A stretch of 64,000 bases of DNA from Pirellula staleyi DSM 6068 (GTDB lineage Bacteria > Planctomycetota > Planctomycetia > Pirellulales > Pirellulaceae), in contig NC_013720.1 of assembly GCF_000025185.1 (NCBI RefSeq), forward strand, positions 248,001 to 312,000. The letters are read 5' to 3'. A program made the translations under genes and the position numbers. The stretch's first letter is position 1. Every line of letters begins with the position of its first letter. Below, piece by piece: positions 41,576 through 49,681 of this stretch. The notes under the pieces are model-generated. The model was not told where the DNA came from and made no database searches. It saw only the letters and a list, made by a program, of their open reading frames with translations.

Positions 41576-42588
41576 TGAACGCCAAACGACCACTACTTTC
41601 GATCGAAGACTTGCACGTCCACTTCCAAGTGGATGATGGTCTGGTGCGCGCTGTGAATGGTGTTTCGCTGCAGCTCGAAGCTGGCGAAACGCTAGGAGTT
41701 GTCGGTGAATCGGGGAGTGGCAAGAGTGTCACGAGCCTGGCCATGCTGGGACTGATTCCTCAGCCTCCCGGGATCATCGCCGGTGGCCGTGCGCTGTTCG
41801 AAGGGCGCGATCTACTGAAGATGTCGCGCGAAGAATTGTCGCAGGTGCGCGGCCGTCGTATTGCGATGATCTTTCAAGACCCAATGACAGCGCTCAACCC
41901 GCTGCTGACCGTCGCCGAACAACTCACCGAGGTGACGCAGCTGCACCTGAAGCACACCTATGCTCAAGCTCGACGGCATGCGATTGAAATGCTGGGACTC
42001 GTTGGAATTCCGGCCCCCGATGTGCGTGTCGATGACTATCCGCATCAGTTCAGTGGTGGCATGCGGCAGCGTGTGATGATTGCGATGGCACTCTCGTGCG
42101 ATCCCGAAATCTTGATTGCCGATGAGCCTACGACGGCGCTCGATGTAACGATTCAAGCGCAGATGCTGGAGCTCATCAAATCGCTGCAAGTCCGGAAAGG
42201 GACCGCTGTGATTCTGGTGACTCACGCGCTCGGTGTGGTAGCGAGTGTTTGCGATCGCGTGCAGGTGATGTATGCCGGTCGCATCGTCGAAACGGCCAGC
42301 ACCGGCGGGCTGTTCGCAAGCCCCGAGCATCCCTACACGCAAGGCCTGCTCCGGAGTACGCCACGCTGGGATCTCGATCGAAAAACGGTGCTCGAAGCGA
42401 TTGAAGGACAGCCTCCCGACATGCTCCATCCACCGAGTGGTTGCGCTTTTCATCCGCGCTGTCCCCTGGCGATCGATCGCTGCAAAATCGATTTGCCGAT
42501 TCTCGAAGCGGCGATGCATGGCGGCATGAAGGCCTGTTTCGTCGATGCTCACCAACACGTAGCACTGACGAGTGAGGTGCGACCATGA
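41575..42588 (+). CDS. oppD: Oligopeptide ABC transporter ATPase D
   Basis: A protein of 337 residues. ATG at 41575 shares a base with the oppC stop (TAATG). Walker A is GESGSGKS, signature [15 protein letters not shown], Walker [13 protein letters not shown] with the catalytic Glu, and switch His in LVTHALG. The C-terminal oligopeptide-ABC extension carries the Cys cluster region ([15 protein letters not shown]). It hydrolyses ATP with OppF to power import. Its last four bases overlap the oppF start (ATGA). Confidence 0.97.
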   Translation: MNAKRPLLSIEDLHVHFQVDDGLVRAVNGVSLQLEAGETLGVVGESGSGKSVTSLAMLGLIPQPPGIIAGGRALFEGRDLLKMSREELSQVRGRRIAMIFQDPMTALNPLLTVAEQLTEVTQLHLKHTYAQARRHAIEMLGLVGIPAPDVRVDDYPHQFSGGMRQRVMIAMALSCDPEILIADEPTTALDVTIQAQMLELIKSLQVRKGTAVILVTHALGVVASVCDRVQVMYAGRIVETASTGGLFASPEHPYTQGLLRSTPRWDLDRKTVLEAIEGQPPDMLHPPSGCAFHPRCPLAIDRCKIDLPILEAAMHGGMKACFVDAHQHVALTSEVRP

Positions 42589-43616
42589 ACAGCGGAACTC
42601 TCGCACGTGAGACAGGCACTACAGTGCAAAATCCGAAGGGAAAACCGATTGTCGAAGTGGTGAACCTGAAGGTTCATTTTCCTTTTCGGCGCGGCGGTTT
42701 CTTCACCGGCAAGCAAGGGGTGATTCGCGCCGTCGATGGTGTCAGCTTCTCGATTCGGCCCGGTGAAACCCTGGGGCTCGTCGGTGAATCAGGATGTGGC
42801 AAGAGCACCACGGCGCGAGCCATTGTGCGACTCGTCGATGCGACGGCAGGAGACATTCTGCTCGGCGGCACGAACATCACGAAACTCGGCGCGCGCGACA
42901 TGCTCCCCCATCGACGCGTGGTGCAAATGATCTTTCAAGATCCCTATGCCTCGCTCAATCCGCGGATGACGGTGGGGAGCATCATCGCCGAACCGATGCA
43001 AATCCTGAGCCTGCACCAGCCGTCCCAGCGCAAACTTGAAGTGATGCGATTGATGGACTTGGTGGGACTCAACCCACGCTTTCTGAATCGCTATCCCCAC
43101 GAGTTTTCGGGCGGACAGCGTCAGCGCATTGGAATTGCGCGGGCCTTAGCAGCGGAGCCGAAGCTGATTGTATGCGATGAACCGGTGTCGGCACTCGACG
43201 TATCGATTCAAGCGCAGGTGGTGAACTTGCTGATGAAGCTGCAGGAAGAGCTGGGGGTAGCCTATCTCTTCATCTCGCACGATTTGTCGGTGGTGCGACA
43301 CATCTCGCACAAGATTGGTGTGATGTATCTCGGCCGGATTGTCGAAATGGGGTCGAGCGACGAATTGCGACGCGCTCCGAAGCACCCCTATACGCAAGCT
43401 CTCCTCTCAGCGGCACCGATTCCTGACCCAACGCTCGAAAAGACGCGTCAGCGAATCGTCCTCAAAGGTGAAGTGCCGAGTCCCGATCGAGAGTATCCCG
43501 GCTGTCCGTTTGCCGATCGTTGCCCCGTCGCTGAAGCACGCTGCAAAATCGACGTGCCACAGCTCTTGGGAATCGATCATCAGGTGGCGTGCCATCTCGC
43601 GCACCCTGGCAGCTAA
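42585..43616 (+). CDS. oppF: Oligopeptide ABC transporter ATPase F
   Basis: A protein of 343 residues. ATG at 42585 lies in the ATGA overlap with oppD. It has Walker A GESGCGKST, signature FSGGQRQRIGIARALA, Walker B LIVCDEPVSALD and FISHDLSVV with the switch His. The C-terminal extension has GCPFADRCPVAEARC. It completes the five-gene importer. The N-terminal VNLKVHFPFRRGGFF is typical of OppF/DppF. It ends 10 bases before a convergent gene. Confidence 0.97.
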   Translation: MNSGTLARETGTTVQNPKGKPIVEVVNLKVHFPFRRGGFFTGKQGVIRAVDGVSFSIRPGETLGLVGESGCGKSTTARAIVRLVDATAGDILLGGTNITKLGARDMLPHRRVVQMIFQDPYASLNPRMTVGSIIAEPMQILSLHQPSQRKLEVMRLMDLVGLNPRFLNRYPHEFSGGQRQRIGIARALAAEPKLIVCDEPVSALDVSIQAQVVNLLMKLQEELGVAYLFISHDLSVVRHISHKIGVMYLGRIVEMGSSDELRRAPKHPYTQALLSAAPIPDPTLEKTRQRIVLKGEVPSPDREYPGCPFADRCPVAEARCKIDVPQLLGIDHQVACHLAHPGS

Positions 43617-43626
43617 GAAGCCCTGC

Positions 43627-43848
43627 TTAACCGAGTTGCTGCGGTGCAGTTTCGGTGGCGACAAACCCGCACGTCTTGTGCTTCCCATCGCAGAAGGGCT
43701 TGTTGGCCGACGCGCCACAGCGACAGAGTGCGATGAACGTCTTCCCTTCGGGAATGGGGAATGGATTTCCCGAAGCATCGACAATTTTGACAGGTCCCTC
43801 GATCACGAGGGGTCCACTTTCACGCGTACGAATCGTTACATCGGCCAT
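43627..43848 (-). CDS. CDGSH-type iron-sulfur protein
   Basis: A protein of 73 residues. ATG at 43848 follows AGGAGA at a good distance. The motif C-R-C-G-A-S-x-x-K-P-F-C-D-G-x-H (CRCGASANKPFCDGKH) is the [2Fe-2S] ligand set of three Cys and one His found in mitoNEET-like proteins. The upstream strand pattern (GPLVIEGPVKIVDASGN) is also typical of small bacterial members. It probably handles electrons or cluster transfer in the cytoplasm. The C-terminal TCGF is usual. Confidence 0.93.
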   Translation of the reverse strand: MADVTIRTRESGPLVIEGPVKIVDASGNPFPIPEGKTFIALCRCGASANKPFCDGKHKTCGFVATETAPQQLG

Positions 43849-44399
43849 CGATGCTCTCCTGGAATCTGGCGGCAGCTGGTTCGGATTGAAGCAGTCAGGT
43901 GAAGTGTAGCACCACCCGCGCACGACACCAGCTAGTGAGGCTCGCGCAGCGCTGCAGCCTGATCTCGGCCGATGTCGCGGCAGCAACGTGCCGCAGAGTT
44001 TGTGCAGATCGCAGACTTGCTACGACTGGCGCATAATCGGGCTCTCGGTGCTCTCCTGACGACTCAATTTTTGGCGTCGATGTCGCGCGCCTCTCCCTGC
44101 TCCTATTTCCCAGCTTCTAACGCATGGTGATGGGGCTGCAACCATCGGCTAGCGACAGGTTTTCCCCGGAGCGGTTAAATCACTTTCGGCTGCTAAACGT
44201 TGCTCTGGTGCGAGGTTCACAGTTTCTTCCGCGCAGCAGTTCCCCTTTTCTTCACGGGTGCTAGTCTGACGCCTCGCTGGTGTGCCACTTTCGCGCGAAC
44301 GAATGCCTTGCGGCCTACGTAGCGAAAGGGGCAGGTACTCCGAAACCGCCCTCCGCCCGGCGATCTGTCCCCCCTTCTTCGAAAGCTGAATCCCTCGCG
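43849..44399. other. Divergent intergenic region
   Basis: About 550 bases between the CDGSH gene (-) and a plus-strand hypothetical gene. I see no hairpin, repeat or coding frame that I can support. The frame of the downstream gene remains open to 44280, but its upstream part does not look coding. Confidence 0.35.
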
Positions 44400-45317
44400 A
44401 TGAGCACCGCTGAATTCTCCGGTAGCGATCTCTCCGGCCCCGAACCCGAGCGCAACGAACTGCCGCTTAACGCGGACGCGCTGGCAATCTCGGCTGAAGC
44501 GACCGAGGCGTCGCAGCCGTTTGTTGGTCAGTGGAATCACCTAGTAAGCACGGCGAACTGGGAGAAGGGACGGATCATTTTCGAGTGGCGCGAGGCGCTG
44601 CAGGCAAAAGGTGCCGATGCGGTTGAGTTTTCCGACGAAGCATGGAGCCGTCTGGTGGGTGGTGTGACCGGACAGCATGTCGGTCGTTTGCGCCGCGTGT
44701 ATGCCAAGTTCGGCAAAACCTATCAGCAGTACGAAACGCTCTACTGGAGCCACTTCCAAGCGGCGATCGATTGGAGCGATGCTGAAATGTGGCTCGAAGG
44801 TGCCATGCAGAGTCGCTGGAGCGTGGCGCAGATGCGCACACGTCGCTGGGAAACGCTTGGCAGCCTTGCCACCGAAAACCCAGTCGCCGAGCCGACGATT
44901 ACAGCTGAAGTGGACGAGGATTTCGAAGCCCCTCGCGCTCAGCCTCGCACCGGGGACGAGATTACGTCGAGCCTTGGTGAAGTGAATTCGACCGGACCAC
45001 TTCACGAAGGTCCTGACTTCGGAGATGGCGATGGTAGCGAGTTCGCTGGAACTCCTTCCAACACCCCTTGGAACGAAGAGGCACGCGGCGAGTACGACGA
45101 GCCAACAGCCGCCGAGAAAGCGCAGCTGATCAGCCCGTTTGAAGGGTTGCCAACTTTGCCCGACGACTTGGCCGAAGCGTTCGATCAGCTGAAGCTGGCC
45201 ATCGTGCGTCACAAAGCGGCAGGCTGGAAAGAAGTTTCGGCTGACGCTGTCGAGCAGACCCTCACAGCCATGAAAGCCCTGTGCGTCGCTCCTAAATCGA
45301 GCGAAGCACCTTTCTAA
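44400..45317 (+). CDS. Planctomycete hypothetical protein, possible DUF3102-like DNA-binding fold
   Basis: A protein of 305 residues. ATG at 44400 gives MSTAEFSGSD; no strong ribosome site is seen. Residues about 48-150 form a compact helical domain (NWEKGRIIFEWREALQ, FSDEAWSRLVGGVTGQHVGRLRRVYAKFG, YWSHFQAAIDW, SRWSVAQMRTRRWETLG). The order of 'make effort/harvest' helices followed by a turn-and-recognition helix is reminiscent of ParB/DUF3102-like DNA-binding proteins. This is a guess from pattern. The middle is acidic and Pro/Gly-rich, and the C-terminus has a helical segment (LPDDLAEAFDQLKLAIVRHK). It may be a chromosome or DNA-binding factor. Confidence 0.65.
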   Translation: MSTAEFSGSDLSGPEPERNELPLNADALAISAEATEASQPFVGQWNHLVSTANWEKGRIIFEWREALQAKGADAVEFSDEAWSRLVGGVTGQHVGRLRRVYAKFGKTYQQYETLYWSHFQAAIDWSDAEMWLEGAMQSRWSVAQMRTRRWETLGSLATENPVAEPTITAEVDEDFEAPRAQPRTGDEITSSLGEVNSTGPLHEGPDFGDGDGSEFAGTPSNTPWNEEARGEYDEPTAAEKAQLISPFEGLPTLPDDLAEAFDQLKLAIVRHKAAGWKEVSADAVEQTLTAMKALCVAPKSSEAPF

Positions 45318-45360
45318 GTAGGTCCCCCAGCCGGTCAGAATTTCGGGCAGAGTGCTCGGC

Positions 45361-45401
45361 GAAGAAAAAATCGAAGTGAGTCGCTACTGGAACTCACTTC
45401 G
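45361..45401 (-). terminator. Classic Rho-independent terminator of the anti-sigma gene
   Basis: CGAAGTGAGT (45372-45381) pairs with ACTCACTTCG (45392-45401); read on the minus strand the stem is followed by ATTTTTTCTTC. It lies 22 bases after the stop at 45423. Confidence 0.85.
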
Positions 45402-45422
45402 CACCGCGAGCATTGGCTTGCT

Positions 45423-46493
45423 CTAGCGGAAATTATCTTCCACCAAGATCAGCACGCGAATGGTCTTTACCTTCGCTGCAGGAAGCTGCTTCGGTGCGTC
45501 TGTGGTGCTCGATGGAGCCACTTCTGGCAGACGCAAAATGCGGGGATTGATCCGCTGAGCTTTGGCTGCTGAGTCATCGGCTGCTGAAGCACCGGGACGA
45601 GCCGGGGATTCTCCTTCCCCCTCCCCCGTTTCGAGTCGCGAGGTCACCAGTTGCTCGTCGAGAGCAAGCTTGGTTTCAAACTGCACATCCCCCGCGCTAC
45701 CAATTTGTGAATGGAGCGAAGCGAGTGCTTGCTCGATCATGTCGGCAGGAAGTTCGACATAGACCGCTTCCCCCGCTGATTTCGCGGCAGTTCCGCCAGC
45801 AATCTGAGCCTGAGCATTTTTGCGATACGCGCCACTCACTGCCATGGTGGCTGGCGAGACTTGCGACGGATCGACAACACTCACCTTTTGCTCGGCGAGC
45901 CAATCATCCATCGGGGCCGAGACATTCAGCCCAGCAGGAAGTTTCACTCGCAGCACGGCGACCTCGCCAGGAGCCTCAATCGCGCCGAGCACAGAAGCAG
46001 CGAGGGCTCGCGCGGAAAGTGCTTCGGGTGTTTCTTCAGGAACAAGCTCGGGCGCGACGGCAGGAACCTCAGGATCGACGACGACTGGATTGATCGGCTC
46101 AGTTGGTCCCGACATGGTCCAGCGAATTGTCACCGCGACAAGCAAAACGGCTGCCAGCGATGCAGCGGCGATCCACAGTGGTTTGCGACTGGCAGCGGTG
46201 TCGCGCTCGGCTTTCGCAACTTTTGAGGAAGCTGCAGAAGAGGGCTTGGAAGACAACGGCTGCGCGACCGACTGCTGGGCAGCGATGCGAGCAAGCACAC
46301 CAGCGGCGAACTGGGTTGGGAGTTTCTGGGCTGGAAGCGACTGCACCAAGGCTTTGGTTTGACGCAACTCGGCCAGGAGCAACTGCGCGTCGCTATCGAC
46401 GGCAATCAGCTGCTCGATCTCGGCATGCTCTTCCCCGACAAGTTCCCCATCGAGATAGGCCGACAGTCGCTCGCTCGTTCGATAGTCGGTCAT
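45423..46493 (-). CDS. Membrane anti-sigma factor (partner of the ECF sigma)
   Basis: A protein of 356 residues. ATG at 46493 gives the anti-sigma N-terminus TDYRTSERLSAYLDGELVGEEHAEIEQLI, the helical anti-sigma domain that clamps the sigma factor. The Zn-binding His-x3-Cys-x2-Cys motif is absent, so it is a non-zinc member. One membrane helix lies at about residues 106-125 (WIAAASLAAVLLVAVTI). The large C-terminal region outside the membrane is rich in Pro, Glu and Ala and presumably senses a signal. It starts 58 bases after the sigma gene on the same strand, as expected for a pair under joint control. Confidence 0.85.
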   Translation of the reverse strand: MTDYRTSERLSAYLDGELVGEEHAEIEQLIAVDSDAQLLLAELRQTKALVQSLPAQKLPTQFAAGVLARIAAQQSVAQPLSSKPSSAASSKVAKAERDTAASRKPLWIAAASLAAVLLVAVTIRWTMSGPTEPINPVVVDPEVPAVAPELVPEETPEALSARALAASVLGAIEAPGEVAVLRVKLPAGLNVSAPMDDWLAEQKVSVVDPSQVSPATMAVSGAYRKNAQAQIAGGTAAKSAGEAVYVELPADMIEQALASLHSQIGSAGDVQFETKLALDEQLVTSRLETGEGEGESPARPGASAADDSAAKAQRINPRILRLPEVAPSSTTDAPKQLPAAKVKTIRVLILVEDNFR

Positions 46494-46551
46494 TAGGGGT
46501 GGTTCCTCGGAAAACTCGTCAACGTGAAGTACTAAATCAAAATCGGGCTTT

Positions 46552-47121
46552 TCATTCGCCTGATTCGTCGGCAAGGAGTTGTTTCAGTTGGTCTCGAAGT
46601 TGAAGTCGGGCCCGGTGGAGTCGGCTGCGAACCGTTCCGACCGGAAGATCCAAAATCTGCGATATCTGTTCGTAATCAAATCCGTCGATCTCACGCATCA
46701 CCAGCACGGTGCGAAACTCGTCCGCCAGGGTGGCAATCGCGCGATGTACCAAAGCAGCTTGTTCGCTCTGCAGCATCGGGCCATCGACTGCGGTGCTTGT
46801 CGCGACAGGCTCGTGCTGACTGCCGTAGCGACTTTCGTCGATCGACGTCAGAGGTTCTCTCTTCCGGCGAATCGTCATCGCCTGATTGAAGGCAATGCGA
46901 TAAAGCCAGGTGTAGAAAGAACTTTCGGCCTGAAACGAGGCGAGCTTGGTATAAGCCTGCACCATCGCCTCCTGCACCACATCTTCGGCTTCGCTGCGTG
47001 AGCGAGCGACGTGCACCATTGCGGTGAAAAGTCGATCCTGATAACGGGCGACCAGCAGGCCAAAGGCCTCGGTCTCTCCGCTCAGGACGAGTTTCACCAG
47101 ATGCTTGTCGTCGTGATACAC
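46552..47121 (-). CDS. ECF-type RNA polymerase sigma factor
   Basis: A protein of 189 residues from GTG at 47121, which is preceded by AGAGGA; a TTG at 47166 would add 15 residues. Region 2 is typical (LVARYQDRLFTAMVHV, then DVVQEAMVQAYTKLASF and FYTWLYRIAFNQAMTIRR). Region 4 follows (FRTVLVMREIDGFDYEQISQILDLPVGTVRSRLHRAR), a helix-turn-helix that reads the -35 element. It belongs to the RpoE-like/SigE group. The anti-sigma gene lies directly downstream, and a sigmaE-like promoter in front suggests it drives its own expression. Confidence 0.95.
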   Translation of the reverse strand: MYHDDKHLVKLVLSGETEAFGLLVARYQDRLFTAMVHVARSRSEAEDVVQEAMVQAYTKLASFQAESSFYTWLYRIAFNQAMTIRRKREPLTSIDESRYGSQHEPVATSTAVDGPMLQSEQAALVHRAIATLADEFRTVLVMREIDGFDYEQISQILDLPVGTVRSRLHRARLQLRDQLKQLLADESGE

Positions 47122-47214
47122 GCGGCTTCGATCCTCTGACGCGCTAGGGACCGCAAAAGTTCCCAAAATTTCCTAACTGCTGGCTAATCGAGCCTAGAAA
47201 GCAGTCGGCCAATA

Positions 47215-47243
47215 TCAGACGAAGGTGCTCGCTAAACAGTTCT
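47215..47243 (-). promoter_or_regulatory. Putative sigmaE-like autoregulatory promoter
   Basis: On the minus strand AGAACTG (47243-47237) and TCTGA (47219-47215) are separated by 17 bases, close to the ECF sigmaE pattern GAACTT-N16-TCTGA. It lies about 95 bases upstream of the sigma start at 47121. The match is from sight only. Confidence 0.35.
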
Positions 47244-47429
47244 GTGAAAATCACTTAGGTCGTGATAATTCACCTCAAACGAGCCCGCAAAGAATGCTGT
47301 GTGCGGATACGCGCGCACGACAATTTTCCTCGCCTAAGCGAGTCGCCTTTTACTTAAACACCGCAAATTAAATAAGTTACGCGGCGATCTTGCGAGAATT
47401 GACACGCAAGAGTGGTGCAGGCGAGATTC

Positions 47430-48734
47430 TCAGTCGCCCGAGCCGATGAACACCGGTTTATCGCGAGCCAGTTGTCCGACCCGGCAGACGACGCACTTGA
47501 GATACTCGGTCTCGAGGCAGGTCGACGAAACGGGATGGTCGGCCGCTGCTCCTCGAAGCTCGATGATCTGGATGTCGCGGCCCGTTTTTTGGGCCACGCC
47601 CGAAAGCATCAGCAGGAAATCTTCGCGGCTAACACTTCCCGAACAGCTGTGCGTGACGAGAATTCCGCCCGGCGGAAGTAGCGCGACAGCCGCCCGGTTC
47701 AGCCGGTGATAGGCCTGAATTGCCTGATCGACCTGGGATCGGCTGCGGGCAAATTTGGGGGGATCGAGCACAATGGCGTCGAACTTTCGCCCTTCGGTGG
47801 CGAACTTTTCGAGCGACTGAAAACCATCGCCCGCTTCGAACGTAACGTTAGTCAGGCCATTGATTTCCGCGTTTTTCTGAGCCTGGGCAACGGCCCGTTT
47901 GCTGGTATCGACTCCCAGAACTTCCGCTGCTTGGCCGTGGCGCGAGGCATTCATCGCAAAGCCGCCGGTGTAGCAGAACATGTCGAGCACCTTGCGACCC
48001 GCAAAGTACTTGGCCACAGCGAGACGATTGTCGCGCTGGTCGAGATAGAAACCGGTCTTCTGGCTGTCGGTCAGGTCGACCTCGTAGCTGATGCCGTGCT
48101 CGACAATTCGAATCGGCTCGTCGGTCCACTCTCCGAGACGCTCGGGAGCGATCGGCTCGATCCCTTCGAGCTTCGCCGACGCTGCATCGCCCCGCAGAAC
48201 CATCCCCTTGGGAGCCAGCAATTTCTGCAGGATTTCCGCGATGCCGTGCAATCGCTGCTGCATGGCTGCCGAGGTCGCTTGTACTACTAAATAGTCGCCA
48301 TAGCGGTCGACAACCAGCCCCGACAGGCCGTCGGCTTCGCTGAAAATCAGCCGGGCGGCGCTTGTGCTCCGTGCAGGTGAACCAGCGGCTGGTTCGAGCC
48401 CGAGTTGCACCCGCGATTCGATGGCATCGGCGATGCGGCGCTCAAAGAAGTCGGCGTTCAGCTGCTCTTCCTCGCGCCACGTGAAAAGGCGGACGCGAAT
48501 GCGACTTTGACCGTTGTAAAACCCGCGCGCGACGAACTTCCCCTTCTCGTTTAGCAGATTGACGACCGAACCATCGGCCAGCATATGCTCGGCTGCGATC
48601 GACAACGGCTGCACACGGTCGACACCGGTGGCCAGCACCCAGGGGTGGCGTCCGTAGAACGGCAAAGCCTTACGTGGCTTGAGTTTCACTGCTGCCAAAG
48701 GCTCACACGTCGGCCACTTTGCACTCGCACCCAT
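47430..48734 (-). CDS. rlmI: 23S rRNA m5C methyltransferase, RlmI-type
   Basis: A protein of 434 residues from ATG at 48734. An N-terminal PUA domain (LKPRKALPFYGRHPWVLATGV) is followed by a class I SAM fold: KVLDMFCYTGGFAMNA binds SAM, LGVDTSKRAV holds the acidic ribose ligand, and VLDPPKFARSR is motif IV. The CSGSVS motif contains the catalytic Cys of the family. It methylates a cytosine in 23S rRNA (C1962 in E. coli RlmI). Other members of this family are of unclear target, so the exact site is an inference. It is a single gene. Confidence 0.9.
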   Translation of the reverse strand: MGASAKWPTCEPLAAVKLKPRKALPFYGRHPWVLATGVDRVQPLSIAAEHMLADGSVVNLLNEKGKFVARGFYNGQSRIRVRLFTWREEEQLNADFFERRIADAIESRVQLGLEPAAGSPARSTSAARLIFSEADGLSGLVVDRYGDYLVVQATSAAMQQRLHGIAEILQKLLAPKGMVLRGDAASAKLEGIEPIAPERLGEWTDEPIRIVEHGISYEVDLTDSQKTGFYLDQRDNRLAVAKYFAGRKVLDMFCYTGGFAMNASRHGQAAEVLGVDTSKRAVAQAQKNAEINGLTNVTFEAGDGFQSLEKFATEGRKFDAIVLDPPKFARSRSQVDQAIQAYHRLNRAAVALLPPGGILVTHSCSGSVSREDFLLMLSGVAQKTGRDIQIIELRGAAADHPVSSTCLETEYLKCVVCRVGQLARDKPVFIGSGD

Positions 48735-48801
48735 AACGCCACTTCTTTCGAGCTTCTTCAAGCATTCCGTAGGCAATCACCCGTCTCTCACAGCCAATCC
48801 C

Positions 48802-49275
48802 TCAGAATACTCCAGACCCCTCACCTTCCGCGAGGGGCACCTTCGATTCACCCCTGCCGAGAATTGCTTGCGACTCCTGCAGTCGGCGCAGTTCTTCTTT
48901 CAATTGGCGCTCAATCAGAAAAGTGGCTACCGTGCCGATCATCGGCAGGAGAATCACGAAGTACAGCAGGTTGGCACGCTGTTTTCCGTGGACGATCGCT
49001 AGCGTTTGCCGCACCTTCCACGCAACGGCGAAGGGTGGCATGAGGGTCACGAAATAGAGAGCCCAAGGTGTCTCCTTCTCGGTCGGCACGAGTAGCATCA
49101 GTGAGACCACATCGGAGCAGCCGCGCACGATCCAAATCGATCGCATGCCACGCAGGGACTTCTCGAACGCCGCTAGATACCCCTGATCAGCCGAGGCATC
49201 GGAAGTGGCCAATTCTGCAGCGACAGTTGGCTCTTCCTCTTTTTTCTCAGGCGACTGATAGGGATTGATCTCCAT
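48802..49275 (-). CDS. NPYQSP-motif membrane protein
   Basis: A protein of 157 residues with ATG at 49275. The N-terminal MEINPYQSPEKKEEE is a short cytoplasmic tag seen, as I recall, on many unrelated planctomycete membrane proteins. Three hydrophobic segments follow at about residues 52-70, 76-92 and 101-121. The C-terminus is charged and helical (RQLKEELRRLQESQ). The function is unknown. It is near the rRNA methyltransferase gene but 26 or more bases away from its likely transcript start. Confidence 0.7.
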   Translation of the reverse strand: MEINPYQSPEKKEEEPTVAAELATSDASADQGYLAAFEKSLRGMRSIWIVRGCSDVVSLMLLVPTEKETPWALYFVTLMPPFAVAWKVRQTLAIVHGKQRANLLYFVILLPMIGTVATFLIERQLKEELRRLQESQAILGRGESKVPLAEGEGSGVF

Positions 49276-49681
49276 CGCTCTTGGTCACCCTCGATCAGGC
49301 TGGGCTTGATTCAGCGGCTGATGCAGCCACGGTTTCCGACTGTTGGCGACGCGCGGCAACAATACTGATGCGCGGACGCTGAGGTGACCACTAAAAGTAG
49401 ACTAACAAGTACGAACTCCTCGCGCACGAGCTGCCAGCAATGCTAGCACATCTCCTCTTTCTTTCTCGCTTGTGGCGATTTGCGGTATTGCCCTAAAATC
49501 CGGCGACTTGGGAAGTTTCGTAAGGAACCCTCTCCCCTCAAGTTCGTAGCAAGTGTGTCGGCTAAGCTCTCAGCTGCCTGGCAACATTTGTCCGCTGATA
49601 GAAACTGGCCCAGCGCTTTGAAAATGGCGTTTGTGAAAGGTGCTTGATCCTGCTGATGGTGATGATGCTTCCTGAACTTGG
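49276..49681. other. Divergent intergenic region
   Basis: About 405 bases between the NPYQSP protein gene (-) and the MMPL transporter (+). It should hold both promoters. I see no obvious operator or small gene. Confidence 0.35.

Noticed and set aside
47329-47342. Short CTCGC/GCGAG hairpin near the end of the rRNA methyltransferase gene
   Set aside because: Only five base pairs and no T-run in the direction of that gene; too weak to call a terminator.
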